From Daphnia pulex (Eukaryota > Arthropoda > Branchiopoda > Diplostraca > Daphniidae): DNA of 64,000 bases. Made by a program: the position numbers and the translations under genes. This document shows, piece by piece, positions 50,361 through 62,776 of this stretch. How positions within the stretch are numbered: position 1 is the stretch's first letter; each line of letters opens with the position of its first letter. Location: the NCBI RefSeq assembly GCF_021134715.1, contig NC_060028.1:9213482-9277481 (forward strand), written 5' to 3'. The notes beneath the pieces were generated by a model. The model saw nothing but the letters and a program-made list of their open reading frames with translations, searched no databases and was not told where the DNA came from.

Positions 50361-53300
50361 CCGGCAGCAATAACGGGTTGGGTTCAACCAATAAAACAAG
50401 GAAATAATAATAACCAAAAATGGACAATGTGTTGTGTCCTTTTGGTTCTTCTTCTTATTATTATTTTCCCGTATTGACGACAAAAGGTTTTTGTGTATTT
50501 TTCCTAGTCCCTTTTTTTTACTTTTGAGGCCGGACATCTGTTGACCAAAAAACTTTGGCCACTGGTGGCCTACTTCTCCATGTAGCCCCCACACACATAA
50601 ATAAGCCACTGCTGTGTAGCTTCTTCATCTTGCGAGGACCCTGCAAGTGTCTTTTTTTCTTATTCGGTCGGAATGGTGTTCATTAAAAAGCTCGATCGTC
50701 GCCATCCGGCTGTCCAGCCTTTCCCTGTTTGTGGAAAACAACATAATACTACTGGATAACACAAATAAAAGAAACAAAAATTAGCCGGAGAAAAGAAAGG
50801 TCCTTATTAATGGGCGTCTAGTTATTCTTTTTTTTATTATTTATTCTTTTCCGTCAATCGGTTTGCGGTTACAGACTTTGGCGTGTCGTCCCGAATGCAA
50901 AAACCTATTTTTCTTTCCGACCCACCTGCTTTATTTTTCGCATTCATCACATTATGTAAAATTACGAATACCGTCCGTCATCCGCTAACTAGCTCATACG
51001 TACTGTAATAATAAGCCAAAAGTGCCCACCGGGTCTATCTCTGCTATGTACGTAACGAGATAGCTTTCTAATACCACACAGTTACACTTTTGATCAATTA
51101 TCTGTCACGGTCGAGGAAACCATTTGATTCTTTTGTTGGTATCGTGGAAAAAGAAACAAAAACAACTTGTATTATTATCACATCTGTACAGAAAAGATAG
51201 TTTGATTTCGACTTGAAAATCAAGTTTGAATCGTCACACAATTCTGAAATTGTTTGTTCATTTCATTTCGAATGTGTTGCATTGTCGAGTGAAATTGAAA
51301 TATCTGTATACGTGCTGGGGTGAAGATTAACATCTTCGATGAAATGGGAGATTTTCTCTTTTTTTCACTTGAGAATTTTTTTTTCCCAATTGAAATGCCT
51401 CAACTTAAAGGGATAGGAATCGGGAGAAGAAGATAAAAATCTCTGTCCAGTTTTTTTCTTGTGTCCACGGCGGATGGATAGAGCGGAACAGAATAGATCG
51501 ATCGATTGACGTGTGTGTCTGTGTGTATAAGCCCCAAGTCTCGACTGGAATTTGGTTTGATTCTTTTCCCACTTATACGATTCTATGATTTATTCGATAT
51601 TCTTCTTGAGCTTATATCTTTTTATTTCCCTTTTCTCTCTTCTTTTTCATTCCCAACTTTCTCTCTACGCGGCGACCGAGGACTTTTTATTCCCGCATAG
51701 AAACTAGCGGGAGAAAATCAACTGCACATCAGTCAGCCGGAAAATGGCCAACAAAACAAAAAAGGAAAGAAACCGGAATATCGCCGGCTGCTGCTGACTA
51801 GTGGCTATACTTTAATAACTATTTCACATCCCAAAGAAATTGGGATGTTGTGTGTGTGGATATGTGGACTCGCCGATTTGCCTGCCAGGCTTTCATTTCT
51901 TTACCTCAGTCGTAATCCATCAACTGCGAAACCCGTAAATTTGATTGCATTGGCGCGCCGATACCCAATTCGTCTTCTTCCCGCGTTCATCTTGGCTCAG
52001 CAATTGATATCCCACATTGTGGGTCAGCCGACGAAACAAGCCGTTCATCACTATTCGTATTGACATGTGTTTTCACTCAGCAGCAAAGCCTCACCTGTGT
52101 TGCCCCTGCTGGGCCCCGCTGACGATCCTTAATTCCCTCCTCTTTCTCCTCTCTTGTATCTCTCTCGTTTGGCGTGACTGAATTTCACCTGCCAAACGGA
52201 CTGCATGTGCTGCCTCAGCTTCTTTCGCTTCAGATGACTGTGATTTGGTCGTCGTCGTTTGCCAGATCATCTTTTTCCCTACTCTATGGCGACACACATC
52301 TTTTCGCGTGCCAGAAAGTCTCCAAGAAACCAAGTTTTTTAATCATCTTCTTTAACGGCTTTCTTCTTCTTCTTCTTCATATAATTTTCGAAATGAACGG
52401 GCGGTTTAACCGACCTGAAATGATACACCTGGGGAACTCGGCGCGGTTTGTTTCATTCCTCCCAGTATGGCGCGTATATGACACAGGGAATAGGAGCAAG
52501 ACGGGACTTTGTGCAAAAAGGAAATTGGGGAATCGTCTAATTCGCGTGATGCAACTGCCACCATAGTAATAACCGGGCGATTTGAGATAGTCGGCCGGCA
52601 TATGGCCGACTGTTAATAAGGACAAACATTTTTGTTACAACCCAAAAAAATTTCCTATACTGATGATGATGTAACACACTAAAGAGAGAGAGGTGTATAG
52701 CACCTGCACAGGTGGGTTATGCCCTACAGTGGATATTCTAAACGTGTGAATTTAATAGGAATCAAAATAATAAAGACCGGGGCGATAGCCACACCTTTTT
52801 CTTTCAGTCAAAGTCTCTATCGCGTTCCAGTTCACGCTGTATCGATTGAATGTCACGACCGATTCTTTCACGACTGGAAAAAATATTAAAAATGATCGCG
52901 GACGCTCATTAAAACAAATTCTACACACAACAACTTTTTTTTTTGGTTTTTCTCACACGACGAGTATGTGTGTGTGTGTGTGTAATCTTGTATTTTATAG
53001 TCGGGGAGGTGTTTGTGTGGGATTTATTCAAATGTAATTTATATTTCGCGGTTCTTGTAACATCTATCTATAGCGACTGGCTTTTTTTCCCGCGGTCGTT
53101 CCCGCGTGTGAGTAAGAAAAAATCTTATCGTGTAGGTGCGAAGTCTTGAACGTTGTGTTGTTGTTTTTTTTTTTTAACGATTGGCCATTCACCGCGCGCG
53201 GACACAATGCCAGCGGTTTGTTCGCGCCTATATACGTAGATTTTATTTTTTCTTGAAAGAATAGAAAGAAGCGATGATCTAATTTGACGTTTCATTTTTT

Positions 53301-56300
53301 TATTGTTGGAAGAAAAGATACACAAGAAAATTGGCGTTTCGCTCGACGTCATTCACGCCCTTCGGATGGATGCCGTTCGCTCGTCGTAATGACGTGAGAA
53401 AAAAAGCCAGTCGACAAGTTATAGACGCGCGTGATGTAATACTGCGAGCAATCTCCTCATGCCATCCTATGCCAACAGTATAGCCTGCTATACTATACAC
53501 ACCATATAGTTATAACGGTTTAATAGAGAGACTGTAGTACACCTTTTCCATTTCATTTTTGGCCGAGGGGGGAGACAACATTGTGTAGCGAACTGCTGGA
53601 AATGAAACTCATTCAAGAAATCCAATATAATAATGATAAATACGCACTAGTAGTGTAGCGCGCTATACTATCGTGTTGTTTTCAAGTCGATTCTATGTGT
53701 GTGTGTGTGTGGGAATTACGGCGCGTTCGGCAGCAGTGCGTGAACGACTCCGTCATTGCGTGTTTTTCTTTCTTTCTTTCTCTACTGCGTATTATTTCAA
53801 ACAATCAAAACGGTTCGCAAACAACAACCAGCCAGCGCAATTTGAAGGGCCCGTTATTATTATTCCCGCTGAATATTTTGGCTGTTGTCGAGGGCCCCTT
53901 TCCAGCAGCTGCTGCTGACGTTTGCGCAATACATGTATGGAATTCGAATTTATTGCCTGGGTCCAGCAAGTCCGTGTGAATTTCTTGCCAACTTAATTGC
54001 GACGGATATTCTTAACTTCGCCAGAAACTGCCACTTTGGCGCATAGTCCTCATCAAAGTTGATGGGTCCGTCATTTCGCGAAAAAAAAAGACAACAGAAC
54101 ACGCAATGGTGATTATCTCGGCTAAACACACCGTCAGCTTGCGGTGTGGATGCTATATAGCGAAAGAAGAAGAAAAGATAATTTTGTTTCCCACCCACCG
54201 AGTGAGGTCTAAATGGGCTAATAATTCGCCTTTGGCCCGGGCTGTTTGGCTCCCAACAAACGTTACAGTTTGCCCCCGCCATTTATGGAAAATAGTATAA
54301 GCAGCCTAGCGCAGTAGTCGGCCAGCATATTTATAATAATGAGTGATGTGAATAATTTAACTTTTTTGCAGCGGGGGGAGGAAAGAAAAAACGGGAGCGA
54401 CGGTCTCCCCCTTCTGTTGTCTAAAGAGATAACAACAAGCCGACCATAATCAAGAGTCATAAAACATCCGACTGTTCTGAGGAGGAGGAGAAAGAGTCTG
54501 TCAGTCGGCCATCATCAACAATATAGTAAAGCTACTAGATGTTTGATATATTTCTTTTTTAAAAAAAGAAAATGTTTTTATTCTGGCGCGAATCACCCCC
54601 GTCATCGCACGTCGTCAATTCATTTCTCGCGAAAATGTTTATTCGAAAAGGCGACGTCGCTCTCGTCACGCAGAGCAGAGATTGACATAGCCGACAAGTT
54701 GAATCAAGGCGAAAAGAAGCGACACATTTGAGGAAGAATAGATTGAACGAGAAAGAAGAAAAAATATGACTTTCTAAAAGAAAAACGACAAGGCAGTGAA
54801 GAAAATGATGTTGGGCCGTTTCTTATATTCGTGAAAGCTTTTTCTTTCTTTTATACTTTGGGTTTTTTTTTCTCCATACAATGGCGAGTGCTGTCCACCT
54901 GTCATCGTCACGGGATGTTGGATCATCATCATTTTCTCAAACGAAATTGTTTTTCAAACAGAAATTCCGGGTCGGACGAAAAACTTTGAGATGGCGGGAG
55001 ATTCGAAACTATGTGTGTAGAACCGGAAAGTTGTGGAGAATTGAATCACAAGCGCTGAGATATCACGTCATCCGTGTTTGCACAGCATAGTTCTTTCTTT
55101 AGTTTGTGTTTTAGACCCAACGAACTGTAGTGATATCCTTACGTCAACACGGTTAATCAGCATTGATAATGAGATAAGAACCCAAATTTTTTTAACAAAC
55201 TGTATTAACTAATAAACCGGCACACCTCAAAACGTTCGACTGTATTTTAAAAAATATTTCACTTTTGACTGACAGCATCTATGTTGTTCCCCTGTCATAC
55301 TCAATTGACCTCAAGTGATGTTTGTTTTTCTAAAAAAAATTTACAGAGATTTCCAATCCAATATTTGTTTCGGTCCGGAACAATCTGGCCAGTTCATCGT
55401 CGAACGCGGTAGTACAGACTCTCGTCTGACTTTTTCTCATTCCCCTGGACTCGAGGAGAAAACGCTTCGAGCTGCGTGACGGATGCATTGATGTATTCAC
55501 CGTTTATTATTGATTCGATCGGGAACAACGCATCGTCATCATCATCTCTCCTGATAATATTCCCAAACAACTATACAAGGTGAGCTTGAATGGCATTCGT
55601 TTTGTTTTATTTTGTTTTGGTTTTCTGATCGGAAAACCGAAAACATTTTTGTTGTTTTTCGGTTTGATTAAAATACAAAAAAAAACCTCGGACAACAACA
55701 ACAACAGCAACAACCTTGGATGAATAGGGGAGGGGGAGAAAGATATGTCGATTCACCTTTGCCGTGATTGCCAGCCGACGAGCTCTTATTTTTTCTTCGT
55801 TATTATTTTAGTATAAAATGTCGGGGGCCCAACGACCTCGACGCGGCTTGGGAACTCGTTGTGTGTACGGCATATAATGCGTGTAGGTCTATTCAAATTT
55901 GTTTAGTTTTTTTTCCCGACCGCAACCTTGAGAACGACAGACACAGGTTATATTATGTATTACCATATAAAGGTCTGGCTAGCTAGCTGGCTGAGATGCG
56001 GATGGATATTTTATATTGAATGGCCGTGAGTGTGAACCCTGGGCATCGTTTTATGTATCGAGGAAAAAGAAGAAGAAGTTCTATAAGCCGAGGATATGTA
56101 GAGCTCGTGATGGGTGTAGTGTGTCTATCGCATTTCTGGGAGTTTATTTGCCTCCAGCCTTTTTTTCCTACTTAATAACAACCGCCATCGAGCAAAGAGA
56201 GTTAGAGAGAAATATAAAGGTCATCAATATCAGTCAACTCGTGTGCTGAACACTTAACAAAAGTCCGACACGAATTTCGGTTTCAAAACTGTTTGGGGGC

Positions 56301-58606
56301 TACCAGAGGAACGCGAAAAGGTCGTGAAAAATTTAATATCCCCATCGACAATGAGGAAATTTTAAAAAAATAAGCAGACAGTTTCCGCAATTGAATTTGC
56401 ATACTGAGGAAATGTGAGGACAAAATTATTTTAACAACTTTAAATCTTTTTTTTTAAGCCCTGAATTAATTTTTGATTTTTTTTTTTTGAAATGTTGACA
56501 GGCCATGGCGATAAGATAAGAGGGAAAATCCATTGGTCGTCCGGAATCATGAGCACTGACAGCATCGGTTAATAATCGTGTGGTTCCACCACATTTCTGC
56601 GGCTGTATACCAGTCGATCCGGATTCCGGATGGACCGGCCCATCTGTTCACCATTTCAAGGATTTCCTATAAGAGAAAGAAAAATCTTTTTCCCATAATA
56701 TTTCAGAGAAGAAAAACTCTCAGCAAAGCACCGCGAGTTATTTATTATCCTTTTTGACTGATGATATGAAATAAGAAGAAAAAAAACAAAAACGTAATGA
56801 GTTTTCATATCGTTTAGAACCGGCGGGATCAACAACTCGGCGTGAACTTTACTCCGACAGACCAAGAAAAAACGAAATTCTATTTTCTCCTGCCGGAATG
56901 AAACCGAACACCGGCAACGCCAAAAAAGCAGGTGATAGATGGAGAGAGAGAGACGGCCTTTTGTTTTTGCGGTGCTCGCACCCATGAAAGCCGAGTGAAA
57001 ACATATCGTTTACAATTTCTTTCTCTTTTTTTGTTGTTTTCTTTCACTCTGATTTTTCTTTAGCCTCTCCCGCAGCGCGCGTTCAACAAACACCGGGACC
57101 ATTACCTGGCGACCTCTATACGTCACCGATTACTCACCAGCTCCTATTGGGGCGAAATGACAAGTACGAATTGCTATTTCTTTCATTCTTCTATAAGGCT
57201 CGATTTGAGAATTCAATGGATATATTTAGAGGCGGTGATTAATCACTGACTAATCATCAATCGGGAAAATGTCCTGTCGCAGATTTTTCACGTTCGGTGT
57301 ATCCTCATCCCATGGCCATTTAACACGACGTGGTCGAACTAAATGGCTGGATATATAGAAAACAGTCGGGTACCAACACAAAACACTAAAAAGACATTTC
57401 TCTTTTTTAGCCGATAGTTTGTGCGAACGTGTCACCGCGTGTCTCGTCGACTTTGGCCGAAACGTTGGAGGGGGAAAAAGAGAAAACGAACGACAGAAAA
57501 TCTGTGTCTCGGCAAACGAATGAGACACGGATGACGAGACACCAGCGCCCCGTCACCGTGGATTGTTCTAAACTATATACATAGGCATGAAAGTCATTCT
57601 CAAAGATTCATCCGTCCGGAACGAAAGAAGCAACAACAGCAACAACACGATAGTCTAACAGCTCGTAGTATACGTGTGTTATACTACCACTAGCGGAGAG
57701 AGTTGTTTTTTTCGTGATGATTGAAATTGTCGTGATCAAGTTTCGGTTCATTCGTCTGACTGACGGAAGAAAATTGGTGGAAGAAGTTAAAAAAAAAACC
57801 AAAGCGAAAAGGAAAAATAAAGGAAATCCCGCACGCCAACATTCAATAATCCTCCCATCTTTTCGCTCTCGGTGGATTAGCGAAAGGAATATCAAATAAG
57901 AAGAGAGAGAAAAAAGAAAGGAATATTTTTGTTTTGTTTTTCAAGTGTTATGTTTTTTGGTCGTCGTCATCATCATCAAACGGTCACGATTTCGCCCGAA
58001 CTCCCAACGGAAGCGACTGTAAACTTGGAACGAAAGTTGTATATCTACCTGGGCTCTAACCAAACAACAGCCGAGATATTTATATCTACATGGGTACAGT
58101 AGCACCGGGATTCTTGTGTCTCTTGTGCAATCGTTTTTAATAGTATGACATTGCCCAAGAGAAGTTGAGGAGGATGTAATTTTTTTTTTTTTACATTCGA
58201 CAATGAATATTTCAGGTGAAAAGTTGGAAATGGTCAAAACACACGAGCTCCGGTTATGTGGACGTACAGATAGTGTTAGCTCTGCCAATAGAAAGGGAGA
58301 GAGTTTCAAATCAACTCTTTAAAAAGAGACACAAATCCAACACTTTTTCTCTTGGCTTTTCTTTCCCTCCAGCAGCAGCAGCTGACAGTTGCATTTTGGA
58401 CGAACGCGTTCGGACTTTGGAATGGTCAAATCGTGGTGACGAGTGTTGTTGGAGAGAGTCGTCGTGACTGACAATGTCTGATTTGGGAAACAACCAACTT
58501 GAACTTATTCTCTTTCTCTGGACACGTACGTTTTTGTTTATTTTCTACAGAATAATAAGAGAAAGAAGAAAAGATTTTATATTTCTTTTATTTTTATTTT
58601 TATTTT
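50361..58606. other. Long gene-free stretch with microsatellites
   Basis: Eight kilobases with no convincing exons. Simple repeats include GT runs near 52967 and 53698 and CAG/CTG runs near 53897 and 58369. It could hold distal regulatory DNA for the plus-strand gene that begins near 59.3 kb, but nothing in the sequence proves that. Confidence 0.45.
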
Positions 58607-59181
58607 TCTCCAACTAGGGCTGTGGCCCGGGACGTTTTTAGCGGGTTTTTTTTCAATGGGTTTTTTAGATGGGTTTTTCTTCTTCCGCGGGTCGGAGCGG
58701 GTTGGGCCAACTGAGTGAACGGGTTTGGCCCGGGCCAACCCATGGGTCAAAAAATTTGTACCGGTCGGGTAACGGCCCGGGTAAAAAATCGGGTCAAACA
58801 CACTTTTTTTTTTACAAACTTAAAAAAATTCCCTAAATTTCTTAATTATCTTCTTCTTCTAACAGTGACACGTCAATTCTGTCTTCTGAACACCCCTGAA
58901 CGCCCTTTTCTACCACTTATCCTACTTTTCATGCTACGAAATTATCGTAGAGCATTTGGCGGCAATATTTTGAGGCCGCAGGCATAGAGAATAACGAGCT
59001 TCTCTATGTGACTACTAGATGGCGCCACCGCTCGGGTTGGCCCGCGGTACCGGGAGTTCAACCCGTCGCCCGCCCCGTTAAAAAAAATGCCTCGATGGGT
59101 CGAGTCGGGTTGGGTTTTTTTTCGTTCAGCCCGGGCGGTGGCCCGGGTTTTCATCGCCCGGGCCACAGCCCTATCTCCAAC
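58607..59181. mobile_element. hAT-like non-autonomous transposon with 8 bp target duplication
   Basis: The element spans 58615-59173 (559 bp). Perfect 17 bp terminal inverted repeats lie at 58615-58631 (TAGGGCTGTGGCCCGGG) and 59157-59173. Each end is flanked by the 8 bp repeat TCTCCAAC (58607-58614 and 59174-59181), which is the length made by hAT transposases. The interior is rich in GGGTTGGGCC and CCCGGG motifs near both ends, as in hAT subterminal binding arrays. There is no transposase frame. Confidence 0.85.
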
Positions 59182-59626
59182 TGTGAATGGAGGAGGTGCC
59201 AGAGAAATCGAGGTGGCAACGCTGCGGACCGCCTCCTCGACCGACAAAACTTTTGCTCACCCACCCCTTTCTTCTTCTTCTCTCGGCGCGGGTTTTTCAG
59301 TGCTGTCCCATTGGCCGTTGAAGGAAGACGTCGGTTTCTTTCGCTCTCCACGTGTGTTGCGTGTTTTAATCTCGTGTCCTGTGTCCTGCTCACGCTCTCC
59401 CGCCGTGCATACGAACACCTGCCCGTTTCTCGACGGACGATCATTGTCGCAAGTGACTCGTGTGTGAATATTTTCGTTACAAACTGTTTTTGTTTTCCAA
59501 CATCGTTCATTTCGCCGCCATTGTTTTACATCGAGGGATTAAGGAATTGAAATCCATCGACGATTATCCGAGATCATCAATAATCCACAGCTGCAAAATT
59601 GATTTTCATCCCAAGGAATCGAATTG
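59182..59626 (+). promoter_or_regulatory. Probable promoter and 5' UTR exon of a plus-strand gene
   Basis: The stretch is less AT-rich than its surroundings and ends at a strong donor (GAATTG then GTAAGT, GT at 59627). No start codon here opens a frame that crosses the donor convincingly, so it is read as a non-coding first exon. The exact transcription start is not resolved; it lies downstream of the transposon end at 59173. Confidence 0.5.
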
Positions 59627-60407
59627 GTAAGTTGTGCAGCCTTTTTTTTTTACTTTTCTAGTTGTGTGATGGCACAATTCTCAGAGGTTAGTGTCGTGTT
59701 CACGCGTTCAGAAAGGAGATGTGACCTTATTACCCATACGGTTGCATGTGGAGATCCCGAGAGAAAGAGAGATGCGCTAGTGTAGAGAGCTTCTGTCCTT
59801 GGCTTTCTTATACTGTATCATATAGTTTTGTGTGTGCAAGCAATTTAACTTGTGTGTCTATTCTTCAACACTTGATTGCCTCGTCATCTACCCTCGACAT
59901 ATTAGACTCATTAGCCGAAAGAAAAGGAGGGAGGTAGATAGAACTGCCTTGGGTTTTTTCCTTCATTTGGATTATTGTTTGGCTTCTCCCCCGTGGATAT
60001 ACCGTCTGTCACCTGTCCCGGATTATTATGGAACACAAACGACCCTCTTTTCACACTAGCACTTATGTAATCAGCCTCTTATTTTTTTTACGGTAGGATA
60101 GGGAAAAAAAAACTATTAGGAGCCCCCAAAAGCAGTCATAACAAGGAGGGATATCCATTAAGTTGGCCATTTCAAATTTTTTTTTTAAACTCTCGCCAGG
60201 GGACAGACAGACAGTAAACAAAAATAACGGGGGTATAACCCCTTCCACTATTCTATTCCCCCTTAAACGTTTTTCTTCTTCTTCTTTTGTGGTGGATGAA
60301 ATTGTTGAGAAAATTAAACGTGCCGGTCGTCGATCAAAGTCTTTCTCGAGCTGAAGGCGTCAGTCAGGTCAGGTTGTTCTTTTTCTTTCTTGATTGTTAT
60401 TTCCACA

Positions 60408-61965
60408 CACACACACGTCGAGTCGGAGACACAGCGGGATAGAACGCAGCCAGAAGTCAAGTTGAAGCCAACAGCCAATAGGCGAATGATGAAAAGAGAA
60501 AGAAAAAAGAAGAAGAAGAGGAACGATGGCACCAAAGGAGAAGAAGAAGAAGAGAATGGGAGAGAGAGAGAGAGAGGTTTCATAGCACGAGAGAAAATTT
60601 AGGTCAGAAAGCCATTGCTACCAACACTGGTGCACATCCGCTATATGCGCGCCACCGGTTGACTACTATAGGAAGACGTATGGAACTCTTTTTTAAACCG
60701 TAAAATGCACTAAACTACCACAGAGCTTTATTTTTTTATCATTTCCATTTTATATGGAAATGGGTGCAATTTTATGTCCAATCGAATTAGGACTTTCTCG
60801 GCTCCGATTTCGTCAACGGTTGCCTCAGCTGTAAATGTCAAAAATTTAGGGAAAAAGAACATGACAATGTTTTCGCTTTTCACCTTTTTTTTCCTTGTAA
60901 CATTTTCCTTTCCGAGTCGTTTCTGAGTGTCAACGAATAAGGAACGTTAACAAAGCAAAAGTGATCTCTCTCCACCCCAATCAATGGTTCATTAAACACA
61001 CAATTGATTATTCATTACGAAGGCTGGGCCTGTCAGGCGTACGTGCAACAGGTTGCGAGAAATTCGTGAGCGTTGTGTGTGTGTGTAACATCCTACACAC
61101 ACACACATCGAGACGATAATAATAAAAGGCCAACCATTTTCGCTTGATCAATAGTTAATTGCTTCCTTCTCTTTTTCTCGCATTCAAATGTCTTTTTGAG
61201 GCCAGCAAAAAGGTGACGTGTGTAGTTTCCAGAGTCATTAGAGTTTCCTTCCACGAGATTGTTTTTTTTCTTCTTCAGTTTTCTCCCGACCGAAAAAAAA
61301 AAACACAACAGAACTGGGGAAAGTCGAGGAAGTCATCTCGTGAAAACAAAACAAAAATCGTTCAGATTCAACCGACATTTATTTTTTAATAACGAATTTT
61401 TTGTAAACGAAATGAAATTACGAGTAGAAATTTGTGTGTGAGAGGTTTCGACCCCGCCGTGGGTCTAATTAAATATTTGAAAGAAACAAAAAAAAAACCT
61501 CGAAATTTAATTAGGTCAATGATTCGAATCATCCAAGTCACTCACGTTTTTTTTTTGTTTTTCAAGAGCCAACCAGCTGTTGTACCTATTTATGTTTTGA
61601 TCGTCTTTAATATAGAACAACGATTTCCTAATCTCTGATACATTAAAAACAAAAAAATCTCTTTTGGATGATGATGATGTTAATTTCAAGTAAAAAAAAG
61701 CGAGGGGGGTTCAATTAGCTCTCGGAGAAAGGTGTAGTACAAGAAAACAGCAGCAGCAGGTGTGTAAAGCTCGTCTGCACTGGAGAAAATGGCTTGAGCT
61801 CTTGTTTTTTGGGGAAGCTTTCACTTGCTCTTTTCTATTTTTTCCTGCTCCACGAGAAACGAGACGTATATACGTGGGCTGTTAACTTTCAAGTCGCTCA
61901 GGGGGAGAAAGAAGAAGAAAAAACAAACAAAATAAAAGCAATCCGAAACAACACACACACACACG
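60408..61965. repeat. Microsatellites in the presumed first intron
   Basis: CA runs at about 60405-60416, a GT run at about 61073-61085 facing a CA run at about 61094-61106, and a further CA run at about 61950-61964, with GAA/AAG-rich tracts between 60500 and 60585. The remainder of 59627-62404 is pyrimidine-rich intron-like DNA without exons that I can support. Confidence 0.6.
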
Positions 61966-62404
61966 TATGGCTGAAGTATAGACAAAAAGTAGTCCATCAT
62001 GTTTCCTTTCTTTCTCCTAGTATAGGAGATAAGGAAAGAAGAACGAAAAAAGGACGAATCGCGGTGCACAGTATATAGAGTGTAGCAGCAGCAGAGTCGG
62101 TAGCTTCATTGCTCGAAAAAGGAAACAACAAACAGGTCGGCGACCTCATTCTACCTGCGTCTTATAATCCCCCTTCACCTGAAGCTCGTTTCCCGCCTAG
62201 TAGTGGCAATATCCCGCGAAGGAAAAAAACTGAAAAATATATATAACTGCGCTTCTTTTTTCTTTTTGTCTAATCATGTGGGATTATTGTTTTAAGCCGT
62301 TCTTACAGCAGTGGAATATGCAAATGCCAACCGGTTGTTTTTGTTTTTGTTTTGCTATTTGTTTTTAACTATTATTATTAACAATTTTCTCCGTCTCAAT
62401 TTAG

Positions 62405-62776
62405 TTGCTTCAGGTCATGCTGTCCGGATTCGTTTGAATAAGGAAATCAAATTACGGCAACCCACACCAAGCGACTACCAGAAAATTCATTTCGGCGTCC
62501 ATAACGGCCGGCGTTTGTAAACATCCCGAAGAAATCTACAAATCCCGGAACGTCTGTTGACCTCGGGACTGCGGTCAAGACGCAGGGCAACACTTTGCCT
62601 TTTTTCTTCTTCTCGCTCAACTATTCCAACCCAAACACGGACGGGCTGGTCCATCAACGATGATGTTGTGATGGCCCGAGTGGATCTAGCCACCGGGCTC
62701 TTCCTCTTGTTGGCCTGGTCGACGCTTCTATTCACCGTCTCTGCCCATCCGCCACAAAGTTCTTCCTCCTCTGCAG
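62405..62776 (+). CDS. First coding exon of a secreted or membrane protein (partial)
   Basis: A likely acceptor (CCGTCTCAATTTAG) ends at 62404. The coding part starts with the ATG at 62671 in good context and runs to 62776, phase 1, before GTGAGT. It encodes 35 residues with a clear signal peptide: LATGLFLLLAWSTLLFTVSA, followed by HPPQ and a Ser run, so cleavage after the Ala is likely. The frame is open further upstream (an earlier ATG at 62557), but starting there would bury the signal sequence, so 62671 is preferred. Later exons lie to the right of the window, so the family cannot be named. Confidence 0.65.

Noticed and set aside
59008-59550. A 180-codon plus-strand frame over the hAT element and UTR exon
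   Set aside because: It is a chance frame through GC-rich transposon ends and leader sequence, with Ser/Arg/Phe-rich composition and no family match.
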